Positions 1 to 11,262 of a stretch of DNA of 64,000 bases are shown in pieces. The notes beneath the pieces are model-generated. The model worked only from the letters and a program-made list of their open reading frames with translations. It was not told the origin of the DNA and did no database searches. Origin of the DNA: Elmis aenea (taxonomy: Eukaryota; Arthropoda; Insecta; Coleoptera; Elmidae); assembly GCA_947652605.1 (NCBI GenBank), contig OX393579.1:42042970-42106969 (forward strand), in the 5' to 3' direction. The position numbers and the translations under genes were made by a program. How positions within the stretch are numbered: the first letter of the stretch is position 1; each line of letters begins with the position of its first letter.

Positions 1-1165
1 GAGCTCTTCCACTTAAGCGGATTGTGTTTTCATTGAAACTGAATTATTATTCTTTCATATATTTATTTGTGTATTGTAAATAGGTACTTGCAAACACAGG
101 AACAGAACCAACCTTATTTCGTAGTATATGTGCTTTCTTTTCGTTTAATTTTAGCGAATGGTTTTATTAGCCTTTCAAGCCTGTTGAGACCAGGAGTTGT
201 TATCGTCAAGCATATTCTTTGTTTTATTTTTAATTTCAAACTGTTTTTATTTATTATTAAAGGCATACATCATCCACGTCTACAAATTCTTTTATTTCGT
301 TTACTAGGTTTTTTTCGCTATTTGAAACCTTATAGAAGAAATAGTGTGGCGCCCTTATTGATACCTACAAGTTTGTTTCTAAGTTGGACCTACCCCTTCT
401 CGTCTGAACTAGCCGCGAGTCCGATTCTCCGTTCTTGTTGTACGAGTATAGGCTTTCTTTATTAAGTGGCCGATATTCGTGTAACAATCTAAAGGAAAAA
501 GGGTTAAAAACGTTAGCTCTAGTGTAAAAAATTATTATTTAGGATAAGTACTAATGCCAAGTAACATAACTTGTTTCACAAAAAACATGGGACTTTCCAA
601 AAAGATTATATTCCTTTACACACATGGCTTACAACTAATGAACACAGCTTTGTCGTGGCAGAAGACTTACCCTCTGCAAGCTCCAGTCTTAATCTGTTGG
701 ACTATAAATTATTGTGCTTGTAGGGATAGCCTGTAAGATCCCCAAAACACATCGAAAAGTTAAAGTGCGATTTAGCAAAGACAACGCCAAAAATACATTT
801 TGAGTTATACCGTGATTTTTAGTGAATATAATTTTTAAAAACCGTATAAATGGTCAGGTACCTAAATCATACACAGATAATTTTAATGTATTTCCGTAAA
901 ATATTATTATTGGTATATTTAAGACAAAAGTTATGGCAAAACAAAATACAGTATAAGAAAATAAAAATTATCCTTTTTCATGGTATTTTTATATATCAAA
1001 ATAAACATTTAGGCAAAATGTACAGCTGGATTAAATAACACTAAATAAATAAAAAATATTTGTTAATAACCAATTAAGGTAAGGGCCTTCTACAATATGT
1101 AACACCCCTAACTCAAATATCCTAACCCTGTCTTATTGGTATACACGTTTTGAACCAACTATAGT
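1..1165. other. AT-rich sequence, no recognised gene
   Basis: I see no recognisable gene. Short open frames occur (a 132-codon one at 67-465 and others near 554 and 850), but they are rich in Phe, Leu and Ile, as expected of AT-rich noncoding DNA, and match no family I know. The stretch ends at the TA target of the pogo-like element. Confidence 0.6.
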
Positions 1166-1167
1166 TA

Positions 1168-2448
1168 GGGTAATTCCGGGTGAGATGCCCCACCGGGAGA
1201 GATGGCAAAGTGCCCGTATTCACTTAGTTTGTAATATAGGGAGCTGTGTGTTCTACAATAAGTTTGTTAGAACCACACGTTTATAAGTAGCGCTGTGCTG
1301 TGAAAATAAAGTTTAAGAAAGGTAAGTTATCAAGTGTAAATTTTTTTTAGCAGGCTTGAAAATGTTTAGATAATGACTCTAGTGCTTGTATATTTTTAAT
1401 GCAATTAGGTGGATGGGCGATTTTAGTAGCATTTATTACGGTAGTATAAGGTTATGGAACGGGCTATATTTCAATCCTTTAGCACGTATAGTTTCTGTAA
1501 TATTAGGTGGGGCATCTAACCCGATATTTGGGATAGATGGCACAATGTAACTCGGGTGAGATGCCTCACGACCTGATGAAAAATTTAATACTAATATTCA
1601 AAAATATGATCGTTATATATGTGTAATGTAATTGCCTAACACCTGAGCCCCGACCTGGTCCAACTTCATCATTTGATCATCGATCGCCTGAGTCACAACC
1701 TGGACCATCTTCAGCACCTGATCAACCTTCCTCTGCTGGAAAAATACTTGAAAAGATCTCACCCTTGCCGACAAATCCTGTAGGATTAAAGAAACGGGGT
1801 AGAAATATTGCGACTATACTAACTTCACCCGAGAACATCAAAAAGGCAAAATTGTTAAAACGACGACTAACAAAACGTAAAGGTTTAGTAAAACCCAGCT
1901 GTGCTCCAAAACCTGTCAAAAAATCCAAGCCTTCAGTGTCTTCATCTGAGTCAGACGATGAGTATGAAGCGGAAGAAGACAGTGTTAACGACATTAATGA
2001 TGAATTCAACGAGAATGAGTGTGTTGGATGTCTTGAGGATTACCACACCACAACCCGTTCAGATGATTGGATCGAGTGTGTTTATTGCAATCGCTGGATG
2101 CACGAAAACTGCACAAAATATAAAAACATGTGTGACCTATGTGGAAAGCATCGCCGAAAGGCGATTCAAAAATTAAATGATATTTTTCTGTGTTCCTTTT
2201 TATACCAAAAAATTTATTTTAGTTTGTGCCATCTATCCCTGACAGGTTGGGATAGATGGCAAAATACAATTTTTACTATTTTTTGTTTTTTTTTTTGTTT
2301 AAATGTGTGATAATTTCAAGTATTTGTTCTGAAAAAGTTTAAATACACTTTATTCAAACTACTACATAGTTTGTTTGCGATATAACAAATTTTCTTTTTA
2401 AAAAAAATAATTTTTACCAATTGTGGGGCATCTCTCCCGGACTTACCC
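1168..2448 (+). mobile_element. Deleted pogo-like (Tc1/mariner superfamily) DNA transposon
   Basis: Terminal inverted repeats of about 26 bp begin GGGTAA(T/G)TCCGGG and run to GATGCCCCAC, with two mismatches (left 1168-1193, right 2423-2448). A TA dinucleotide lies outside each end (1166-1167 and 2449-2450), the target-site signature of the Tc1/mariner/pogo superfamily. Motifs of the type GGGATAGATGGCA recur inside at about 1195, 1530, 2226 and 2250, in both orientations, and look like subterminal transposase-binding repeats. Only the C-terminal part of a transposase remains, so the copy is an internal-deletion derivative that could move only in trans. Confidence 0.85.
1636..2310 (+). pseudogene. 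C-terminal remnant of pogo/jerky-like transposase with PHD-like zinc finger
   Basis: The frame opens after a stop near 1624 and has no start codon. Its first part is Pro/Ser rich (repeats of the form PESQPGPSS). A basic segment follows (KKRGRNIATILTSPENIKK), then an acidic Ser/Asp/Glu run, then a Cys/His cluster at about 2020-2150: CVGC, then WIECVYCNRWMHENC, then CDLCGK. This is the PHD-like finger that ends many insect pogo/jerky-type transposases. The CENP-B-type DNA-binding domain and the DDE catalytic core are absent. The frame runs past the finger to a stop at 2310, inside the 3' terminal region. The family assignment rests on domain order and on the TA-flanked inverted repeats around it. 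It is not a host gene unless it was co-opted, and nothing here shows that. Confidence 0.75.
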
Positions 2449-2450
2449 TA

Positions 2451-3668
2451 CACGAAATAAATTTTTAATTATTATTCATTAAAATTCGATGAAATTTTCA
2501 TATTTACATAAAACTGTACTTAAAGTCTTTGGTAAAAATCGATTTAAATTTTAACTAGAGTGCAGATATAAATATTAATTAAATTGCTCGCAGATATATG
2601 GAGTAATATAAAAAAAAATGAAGTGCATTTTAAAACTTGATGAAATTCTGTTTGCAGACACTTCGTTAACGTTATTCCAGTGAGATATTTTAAAATATTG
2701 GCACGTATACACTCATTTGCAAGACGCTTCTCGTTGGTATCTATAAAAATTGTAATCATGCAATCAAGTTGAATAGAAGATATGATATTTTAGGGCAAGC
2801 GTGATAGTAATGTAGAAGGACTTTGTAAAACCCTAAATGGTACACGGTTGTAGGACAAGTACCAAATAAAAGCGTTTCACTTGGTTTTTTGTATTTTTTA
2901 AATCTACTGAATGATTGCTTCAGCAAATTTAAAGTACAACGTACAAAAAAATGCCAGTGTTGTAACACTCTTATGTTATAGTAATAAAGAGTGACTAAAT
3001 TAACCGAAAACAATAAATCATTATGTAAAAAAAGCTAATTTTAACAAACATTTACACAATTTGTCATTAGCGACTCTCTATCAAGACAATGGCAGACTGC
3101 TTTTGACAGCAGAGAAATTACATATGATACCCATTGTATGCCACAGGTTACTTTCACACACCACTGACATAAATTAACCCGCATGAGAGTCTGGCACTGT
3201 AAATTAACATGTAAGTGAGACAAGATAACTAAATACAATGTGTATTTTACAACAAAGGGCCCCTTTAAAACGTTTCTATTAAAAAGCACTCAGAAGTTTA
3301 AAGTACCAAAAAAGAAAGCTTTTTAAATACAGAATAAAACGTTACACAATTTATTAGTAAGCGTATACATTTTCTTTTGAGAAATTATAAAATTTTTGTA
3401 AGATGGTGAAAATTTGTAAACTTTAAACAAGTTTGTAAAATTTTCAGGGTAAATCAAAAGATAATTATTTTATTGCTCATCTATTTCTTTCTTATTTTAA
3501 CTTAAAATCTAATATAACATGAGATACAAATGTTTGTCATTGTGCGTAGTTTTTTAGAGTTGCATTGATTTTTGACAGCTTCGACTAGCTAGTACATAGG
3601 TAATGTAATTTAATCAAACACCAAACATAATTAAAACATGTATTGGACAATACTGTTAGTTCCACTTA
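2451..3668. other. AT-rich sequence, nothing recognised
   Basis: Three overlapping minus-strand frames of 71-85 codons (2544-3289) lack recognisable motifs and have AT-driven composition. No repeats with clear ends were found. Confidence 0.5.
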
Positions 3669-3676
3669 CATGGAAC

Positions 3677-3966
3677 CAGGACCGGATTAAGGGGTGTGCA
3701 GAGTGTGCACTGCACACGGTCCCGCGCCTAGACCGACCCCACGCTAGCCGTTTAGGGTTTGCGGGGCCGTATGCGAAAATAAAAATCACACGCACACAGC
3801 AGGCCGTCCCGCGCTAGAGGAATGAGGGGGAGGAGCTTTTTTTTAGGTCACCAACCTATTTTTTTAGTTTTTTAGTAACATTTTACTTTAACTCGGTCTT
3901 TTATCAAAATATCCGGCCCCGCATTTGTTTTCGCACACGGCCCCGCAAACCCTAGGACCGGTTCTG
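3677..3966. mobile_element. hAT-type MITE, 290 bp
   Basis: The ends are CAGGACCGGATTAAGG and, on the reverse strand, CAGAACCGGTCCTAGGG. They are flanked by 8-bp direct repeats differing at one base (catggaac 3669-3676, cttggaac 3967-3974), the hAT target signature. A second internal inverted repeat (about 3753-3779 against 3929-3957, core GGTTTGCGGGGCCG) makes the element foldable. There is no coding capacity. Confidence 0.8.
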
Positions 3967-3974
3967 CTTGGAAC

Positions 3975-4555
3975 ACATTACGATTGGAACAACTTGCCTT
4001 GATTAGGCGGCTGTCCCATTTATACGAAGATGCTCGTAGCAAATGTAAATGTATACAGAAATAATTCAAAATAATACTTCAGTTATCTGTTCCACTTGAC
4101 GATGACTTAACTTAAACAGTTAGTACTTAATTTGGTTGAGTATGGGCCAAATAAAATAGCATGATAAACCAAATAAGAGAAGATAGTGATTCTCAATTTG
4201 TTTTTGTTTTAATTGGTTGTCCTCAACACACAGCGCCCAAAATTAACCACCGACCTGTTATCCGAAATTCATTGTATTTGGATTTCATGTTGAATTTTTA
4301 GTATGCTTAAAAAATAACTTCTTAAGACAATGAAAAATTACAAAAACTCTAGTTTTGTTCCTTACTTAATAATTTTTAATAAGTTATAAGAAATGATAAA
4401 CTTATTTAGATATAAACTGATATATTTAAAGTTAAATTGTGTGATGAAAATGCCGTTAAAAGGTAAATGAAATGCTTGGTAAAAAAATGTGTTAGAATCT
4501 TTAGATTTATGAGCCAAGTGGGATTTCCACTAATTCTGGAAAAATGTTAACTTAC
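3975..4555. other. AT-rich sequence, nothing recognised
   Basis: No gene, structural RNA or repeat ends were recognised between the hAT MITE and the Jockey fragment. Confidence 0.5.
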
Positions 4556-4559
4556 ATAA

Positions 4560-5530
4560 CTATTGCTTTTCTTAGTCAAGGAGGCCCCATCACTCATTTA
4601 AATATAGCGTCATCTCTGGATCTGTCTTCAGATCACTCACCTATTATTGTCACACTTAGCGCAAATGTACTGAGAAAGCAAACCCCCAAAGCTTCATTAT
4701 AAGAAAACAAATTGGTATGTGTTCAGAAGTATGCTAGTGAATATTGACTTCTTCCCACGTCTTAAAACGAAAGCTGATTTAAAGGCAACAGTCGATAGAG
4801 TAAATCAACACATTCAGGAAGCAGCATTGAAAGCGACCCCTTCAAAAGAAGAAATTGAACATTCAAACTGTTCTATGAACGTGAAAGAGAAATCTAAGAA
4901 AATAATGGCAAAAGACTAGATCACCACAGGATAAAGCGAAACTCAACAAAGCTATAAAAGAATTAAAAAATCTTATCGAAGAGGAAAAAAAACACAACAA
5001 TACAGAAGAAGTACCTAGAGGGACTCTCAGCCAAAATGGACAGCGATTACTCATTATGGAAGGTAAAAAACAATATTTAAGAACCACAAAAACATATTCC
5101 ACGCTAAGATTCGAAAATGGCAGTTGGGCACGAACTAATAAAGAAAAGGCACAATTATTTGCACCTAAAAAATACATTTGTACCATATCCTCGAGAAATA
5201 TCAGAGGAAGAAGAATTTTAAATACACAACTACCTAGAATCTCCTCTGCAAGTAGAACATCCCAACACAAAAGTTCAGAGTAAAAGGAACCAAATTTATA
5301 ATTCCTAAGTATCTCAATGCAAAAAAGGCGCCGGGATGAGACCTTACAACCGGCAAAATATTAAAAGAAGTTCCAGAAAATATCGTTCGAACGCTAGCTA
5401 TGTTATTTAATGTAGCTTTAAAACTAAAGCACTTTCCAATGCATTGGAAAACAGCTCAGATTATACTAATTTCAAAACCCGACACGAACTCTGAAAATGT
5501 AACTTCCTATTGCCTACACGATTCTTAAGT
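4560..5530 (+). pseudogene. Jockey-type LINE ORF2 fragment (endonuclease end to start of reverse transcriptase)
   Basis: Reading across frames, the order is that of a Jockey-clade ORF2. An endonuclease C-terminal motif (SSDHSPIIVTL, about 4630) comes first. A basic linker follows (about 4720-5280). The first reverse-transcriptase block is at about 5320-5520, with KAPG, then TGKILKEVPENIVRTLAMLFN, then FPMHWKTAQIILI. The match ends abruptly near 5530, before the catalytic FADD block. Several stops and frameshifts show it is dead. Similar but distinct Jockey 3' halves lie at 45.6-48.9 kb and 61.7-63.1 kb. Confidence 0.8.
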
Positions 5531-7779
5531 AACTGCTCGCACTTTGCCTGTTATCCATACCGGATAGTTGTAAATGATTCTAAAATTTAAAAAATAATAA
5601 TAATAATTACTTTTACCCGCAAGAAGTTTACATGCAAACAAATTTTTTACCAGACACTGAGTTTTCCATCCCTTCCTTATAAATTTTATTTAGAACTACT
5701 GTAACTACTTTTATTTTCCTACTGCCCAAGATTCTTTTTACAATGCATACCTACATAAAATAAGCCTTTTACAAAATATGTACTAATCTTTCTTTCTGTT
5801 GCATGGCTGCTAAAAATAACATCAATTTCCTAAGGGATTTATTCAAATAAATTGTTTCATTTTAGGTGAGATACATTTCGCTTGTTATTGCTTCAAATAA
5901 ACAGTTTGCTGTAAATTGAATGACATCTCTTTCAACGTATTCCAATATCATGTTCTTTTCTTGCTTTCTTGGTAACGTAATTCAGAACGTGATGTGGCTA
6001 AAGTAAAAAGTAAATGAAAATATCTGACACCTCAAAACTAGGTCATCTTGGCGCAAGGTAACATCAAACGGGCCTTCAAGCAAAATTGAAACTACATATC
6101 AAAACAATGAAAAGAAACGTAAAATGAAAAGATAATACGTTTTCAAAATGACACTGTAAATACAAAAAGTAGTTCCAGAGTGGTGTACAGAATTAAAGAG
6201 ATTACGTGCTCTGACAGTTCTATACGCTACTAGGATTTAGGTAGCAGTTTACTCTTTTATTTTTCAATTAAACTTTAATTGAAAAGCTTATTATTCTGAG
6301 TACTACTTGGAATAATAAAAGAGATAAGTGACTTATTATCACAAGTCGAAGAGAAAAGCTAGTTCTGTTTTTACTAATGCATCAGAAAGAAATGCTAATT
6401 GGTTATATGACAAAAATGACTTTAATAAATAAATAAAGGTTTTAAATGAACTTAAATTGAAAATTGGCTTATTTCTTAAATTATTTTAGTTTGAAAGCTA
6501 TTATGAGAAGTTTTGCACACAACATTAAAAACGAAATTTGTGGCGAATTCTGGACATAATTTTCCTTTCTGTATGTATTATGTTAAAGAAGCTGTAAAGT
6601 CTTTAATTGTCATGTATAATTATGGTGGTTAATATTGTCATTTAGATGTGGGTAATTTTGTTTACGATTCATTAGGGTTATTTTAACTAACCAGAAATCA
6701 ATTTGCTCCAAAATTTTTTAGTCACCACCCTCTTTTTACAAAATTCAGAATGGATAACTTTTTAAAGAACGATCGACAAATGTCAAAATGACAATGTTGA
6801 CAAACCTATTAATACGATGAAACCCCAATTATTCGAATATTTCATTATTCAGATTATAAATACTTCGTCTGTATTAATATCTAAATAAGCATGATTCGCC
6901 TTTAAATAAAAACAAATTTTGCATGAATACTTTTGGTAATAAATGTGAGATATAAAATTTTTCTAATAAGCTTTAAAGCCCGTTTACATTTTTTTTCTCT
7001 TTCTTAGTAATTTATTATCAAACATTATGAGCACAAATATTCTCAACACTTGGCAGACCTAGATCGACCACTTCCTTCAAGTCAAATGTTGACACCTTCA
7101 AGCCAATTACTATCTTCCCATAATTTAGGAACACTAATCGTATCCACATTTACCTTGATTCTACAATAACATTGTCACTAGACCACCTAGATCAACAAGC
7201 GAATGCTTGTCGTAGTTTACCCAGTCGTGATACGTCAACGCTATTTGCTTACAAGTATGTTTTCTGTACAAACAGTACGGAGCTTATGCTATAAAGGTAA
7301 ACATCGGAAAGGACATTTTAAAAACATACTTGTAGGACAATAAAACAGATCGCAATAAATAAATGGTAACATTTAAAAGTTTTAAAAGAATAAGTTAACT
7401 TAGAGGTTTAAAACGGAACTTCACAGTTTTTGTTTATATTTAATATCCTTACTAATTCAAAGTATTAGCTCCTTTTTTGCGTTTTCATTATTTTACATGT
7501 CACATGTACCGGTGGCTTAAGTTTTTTTTTTACGAAAAACGTAGACTAATCAATCAAATTTTGATTGCTTTTGGTTTAAGCCATTATACCAACAGACAGC
7601 ATTATTTGTTTTCAATTTTGCGGTACAATTTACTTTTGTATGTTATTTATAAATCGCTTTTAATAAACAAAAATTACTAATCCTTTGACAATTGCTAGTT
7701 TCATTTATTCAAAACAGATATTGACATCATCATTTGCCTAAATCAATATTTTGCTGGCGAACGTAACTTTTTTTGTGTG
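5531..7779. other. AT-rich sequence, nothing recognised
   Basis: This is a 2.2-kb stretch with no convincing open frame, repeat ends or RNA gene. The segment near 7030-7260 is slightly more GC-rich but shows no motif I recognise. Confidence 0.5.
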
Positions 7780-7787
7780 TGTACAAG

Positions 7788-8215
7788 CCAGGGGTTTGGA
7801 GCGGAGCTCGGAGCTGGAGCATGGAGCAGTGGAGCAATGGGTTTTTGCACGGAGCAAGAGCGGAGCCCGGAGCAAATAATTTTGACTGCTCCACTGCTCC
7901 AGTTTAATCTGTAAAATTTAGAAAAAAACTCCTTTGTTTGCCTTTTTTTCAACGTTTGAAAATCAATAATCTGTTTCTTCAAACATTTATTTAACTTCAC
8001 TTGTTTGTTAGGGCCAAATATTGTTATTTTTGACCAACTTATACATATCCGATAAAATTCAAACTTTGTTTTTAAAAACAATTTTTTTAATCACAAAACT
8101 TTTTTAAACAATGTTAACAATATTTTGAGCATGGAGCGGAGCTGGAGCGGACATTTTGATGCCGGAGCGGAGCTGGAGCGGAGCAATTAAAAAATTGGAC
8201 TGCTCCAAACCCCTA
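7788..8215. mobile_element. hAT-type MITE with GGAGC subterminal arrays, 428 bp
   Basis: The ends contain CAGGGGTTTGGAGC and, inverted, GCTCCAAACCCCTA, with 8-bp flanks differing at one base (tgtacaag 7780-7787, tgtacaac 8216-8223). The 5-mer GGAGC is repeated about nine times at 7798-7872 and about seven times at 8125-8185, with inverted copies near 7890 and 8202. Such arrays are typical of subterminal transposase-binding sites in hAT elements. The middle is AT-rich and noncoding. Confidence 0.8.
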
Positions 8216-8422
8216 TGTACAACAAGTTTTGTTGTACACAAAAAACCTCATTTATACAAATATCTACCTAATGCTGTATGTTCCAACAAAGCACTCAAGT
8301 AAAAGAATAAGTAAAATTTTCTACATTACTGTCATGATCAAACTATTATCATTTCCGGTTTCACCGATAAAAACAACAACATTTTTTAATAGTAGAATGG
8401 AGGCTTTCACGGCCGTTGCTGA

Positions 8423-8599
8423 TGAGTGGGTGGTTTTCGGGTTGTGCCGTGTGGAATTATTAATGCTTGACGTTTCGTCGTCCATGCTGACGACTTCTTC
8501 AGAAGGGGTCTGACCCCTTCTGAAGAAGTCGTCAGCATGGACGACGAAACGTCAAGCATTAATAATTCCACACGGCACAACCCGAAAACCACCCACTCA
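8423..8599. repeat. Perfect hairpin repeat, 88-bp arms with one central base
   Basis: Bases 8423-8510 and 8512-8599 are exact inverted copies, with a single central T at 8511. The arms contain, in order, GAGTGGGTGGTTTTCGGG, GTGCCGTGTGG, CTTGACGTTTCGTC and CTTCTTCAGAAGGGGTC. The left flank at 8396-8422 (GGAGGCTTTCACGGCCG) looks like more of the same repeat family. On the strand read outward from the centre, the order CTGAAGA ... GACGACGAAACGTC resembles the core of the hammerhead ribozymes found in Penelope-like element ends. That reading has an extra base at stem II and no clear cleavage stem, so it is only a suggestion. Confidence 0.9.
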
Positions 8600-8647
8600 A
8601 CATTTTTTAAATAAACCACTACAAGAATGTTTATTTAAATTTTTTTA

Positions 8648-8790
8648 AAGTTGATAGTTGTTTGTTTTTAACTATCCTAAGCTCATATCCTCACAGCAGG
8701 TCTTCATTAAAGTTTTTAAGAAGTTGATAATTTTTTTTTCTAACGATCCTAAGCTAAAATCTTCACAGCAGGTTCAAAGGCGTTTAAATG
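8648..8790. repeat. Diverged tandem duplication, two copies of about 71 bp
   Basis: Two adjacent blocks share the order GTTGATA, T-run, ATCCTAAGCT, then TCCTCACAGCAGGT or TCTTCACAGCAGGT. The first is at about 8648-8718 and the second at about 8720-8790. Function unknown. Confidence 0.75.
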
Positions 8791-9960
8791 AAAATTTAAA
8801 TGCATCACCAAATACTTTGCTTCTAACGACTTTACCGTGATTTGTAACTATAAAGTAAGTTCCAGCAGCGCTATTTACTATCCCATGAGTTATCAGGATT
8901 CTGCACAGTATCGATATCGCGTTCCAGCAGCGTATCTGATAGTTAGTCGGCTATTCCTTGCACCCTTATTAACACCAGCGTAAACACCACACGTTACTAG
9001 CTAGTTCAGAATTCCTGTAGTTGATATTCCGTTTCTACAGAGTACCAAGAATGAGCTCTAACCGTAAATGCTAGACGTAATTCACGTGAATACCGGCTCG
9101 ACCGCATTTAAGGCTAAAACTTCGACCTTCGACTTGATTACACAATAATATTTAGTGATTGGGGGTGAAACTTTATATTTTAAGTAAATTTTTGGAGTGC
9201 TGTATTTGTGTTAAAAAAAATAAGTATTCTTAACAATAATTAAATTTGTTGGATATTAGTAAATTTAGGAACGAAGCGACGAAATAGCGCTTTGGTAAGT
9301 ACAGTGAATCTTTTATTTTACAAATTGATACTAATTTTGTTACATTTTTAAATCCGTTATATTATATTGTGGTCATTCAACAAGTAAATAAATACCTCAT
9401 GTAAACTATTAATGTATGTAATTCGCATGACAGTATTTTTACATTCTTTCAGAATGATGGCCCATCTAACACATATTTTATGGTAAAACGAAGAAAAGGA
9501 TAAACGCAAAATTAAAAAATATGCAAACTCAACTTGCTAGATGCACAAAATTATATCAAAATTCTGTGTATTATTCACCAATTTTAATTTCTCAGTTTGC
9601 TTAATATATAAATTACATTGTAGGTATATTTGTCTGTAACGTTCATAGTGCAATAAATAAATGCAATCAACTAAACAAAATAGAATTACTTTATCACACC
9701 ACTGGCCCAATTTAAAAAATACCCATCCAAAGTGCTGACCATTGAAACAAAATTAATTCAGTAAACAAACTATAAGATAAGAAAACTTTACAAAATCGTA
9801 GTGTAATATAAACATAGGAACAAAGCGTATCAAAACATAAAAAAAACTACCATTAATTCTTGAACGTAAGAAAGAGTGCACAAAGTTAAATGGCAGTAAT
9901 TTTTAAACAAATACTCGTTAAGCACATTTCACTTGTAAACGTGCGCAGTACGATTTTCTG
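8791..9960. other. Non-repeat stretch with a possible noncoding exon and splice donor
   Basis: Bases 8860-9130 are less AT-rich than their surroundings and contain GTTCCAGCAGCG twice (about 8869 and 8929). A strong donor-like GGTAAGTACAGTG lies at about 9294. An acceptor-like tract TTCTTTCAG lies near 9450. This could be a 5' untranslated exon on the plus strand, but without transcripts it is only a hint. The remainder is AT-rich with nothing recognised. Confidence 0.2.
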
Positions 9961-10164
9961 TACTAACTTTCCTAAAATAGTAGATACCCAACTTTAGCTT
10001 GAGTAAACCCGCTGTGAGTTACCAACGGGGGGTTAGAGAATCGTTTTTCGTAGAAGTGGGCGATATTATGATAACAAGGTAGTAAATGAACTTGCATTTC
10101 CGTTAAATCCAAAGTTACAGAATACAGCTGCTGCTGTACTCTAACTACTTTAACTAGTTTGCGG

Positions 10165-10435
10165 ACGGTCAAAACAGTATATGGATGAAACCATGAACTA
10201 ACGCCGGGATTATTACACGCATGCGCTGTTTACAACTAACGTGGATAGCTATACATCGCCCTCTCAACATATAGTACTGGTTTCTTAAGATTTTGACGCT
10301 TGCGGTGCGCAAACTTTTATGAACCCAACAAATGTCATTTACAGTTAGGGATGTCGTTAAAGCGTTCCAGCAACGACCGATACATTTATTATTCCATAGT
10401 TGACGCATGTGAATAAACCAATTCATGTATTAGTA
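10165..10435 (-). repeat. Dispersed repeat, copy 1 (copy 2 at 54.4 kb in the opposite orientation)
   Basis: The reverse complement of this stretch aligns with 54365-54665 in the same order of blocks. Shared blocks are TTATTC then CATGCGT, AACTATG then AATAAATGTAT, GTTGG or GCTGG followed by AACGCTTT, GACATTTG then GGGTTCATA, CACGTTAGTT then AACAGCGCATGCGT, and TGTT-TGA-CGTCCGCAAAC. No ends or coding sequence were recognised. It is an unclassified moderate-copy repeat. Confidence 0.6.
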
Positions 10436-10666
10436 CATGAACTAGTAAATTTTGGTCTGCTAGAACTAGGGAATCATGTGTTATGTCTTTGCCAACCCAA
10501 CAAAATCCAAAAGTGACCCAAATTTGGTGGCGCATCTTACACAACAATTGTAAGTATATAAATTTGTACGTAAAACAGTCGTAATATTTACACAAGTTGC
10601 AAATTCAGCTACGTAATTAGTTTTCCTTTTTGCGTTTGAAAAATCTTACACAGTTTGGAGTAATTA

Positions 10667-11041
10667 TTAAAATAAGCTTTCACATATATTTTTTAGTAAT
10701 AACTTAATATGGGTGCGGTCGTTTACGTAGTTAAAACTTGAATATATATCGAAAATTACGCAAAAATAATGTATCATCATGTTACTATCAACGGTGTACT
10801 CATTCGATGTAATTTGAACATTACTGTGGGCAATTCTCGTAAAGACACTGCAACAGCAGCAATCTCGATGCCGCGAAAAGTTGTTTAAGACTGCTCGTAC
10901 CGTGCTGTCTAATAAAGACGTGGCGTCGACACTCACAACTCTATCTGCTTGTCTCGTCGAAAACACTAAAACGTGTGTCATTAAAGGACGATGAACTTCA
11001 CGGTAGTTTTGTAGTTTAAGGCAGTTAAACTTAGAAGACAT
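10667..11041 (-). CDS. Uncharacterised ORF, 124 aa
   Basis: I do not recognise this frame. The first half (about 10840-11041) is richer in GC than its surroundings and has balanced codon use. The second half is AT-rich and may be an intron or random extension. It includes a Cys run (DCCCCSVF) and no domain I know. It starts 36 bp from the left target repeat of the LTR element. It could be a first coding exon, an unrecognised repeat or chance. Confidence 0.2.
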   Translation of the reverse strand: MSSKFNCLKLQNYREVHRPLMTHVLVFSTRQADRVVSVDATSLLDSTVRAVLNNFSRHRDCCCCSVFTRIAHSNVQITSNEYTVDSNMMIHYFCVIFDIYSSFNYVNDRTHIKLLLKNICESLF

Positions 11042-11081
11042 AATTGTTGATTTATTTGGGCAAAGAATTTTTTATCATATT

Positions 11082-11242
11082 GTGACGATCAAGGGTGTAG
11101 GGTGTAAATAATAATATTGGGACGATCAAGGTGGTAATGAAAAATAACAGTTTATGTATAACGATGATAAAAATAAAAAGAATGTTGACATTTGTGCTGA
11201 ATAAATAGTTGTTTTATTTGGTTGAACCGAGCAGACGTAACA
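11082..11242 (+). repeat. 5' LTR, 161 bp
   Basis: It begins GTGACGATCAAGGG and ends CAGACGTAACA, and is repeated at 12625-12785. It contains AATAAA-like sequence near its 3' part, consistent with polyadenylation in the LTR. Confidence 0.9.
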
Positions 11243-11244
11243 TT

Positions 11245-11262
11245 TGGGGGCTCGTCCGGGAT
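11245..11262 (+). promoter_or_regulatory. Primer binding site, tRNA-Pro type
   Basis: TGGGGGCTCGTCCGGGAT lies two bases inside the 5' LTR. It is complementary to the 3' end of tRNA-Pro, as used by several gypsy-like elements and gammaretroviruses. Confidence 0.85.

Noticed and set aside
67..465. 132-codon open frame near the start
   Set aside because: Composition follows AT-rich DNA, there is no domain, no splice or promoter context, and the protein has no recognisable pattern.
8512..8599. Functional canonical hammerhead ribozyme
   Set aside because: Core-like words are present, but an extra base breaks the CUGANGA-stem II junction and no stem I with a GUH cleavage site is evident; the complementarity that exists is trivial because of the palindrome.
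8229..8619. Two open frames (8229-8513 and 8407-8619) ending in the same residues on opposite strands
   Set aside because: They share identical tails because they read the two arms of the perfect hairpin; they are by-products of the palindrome.
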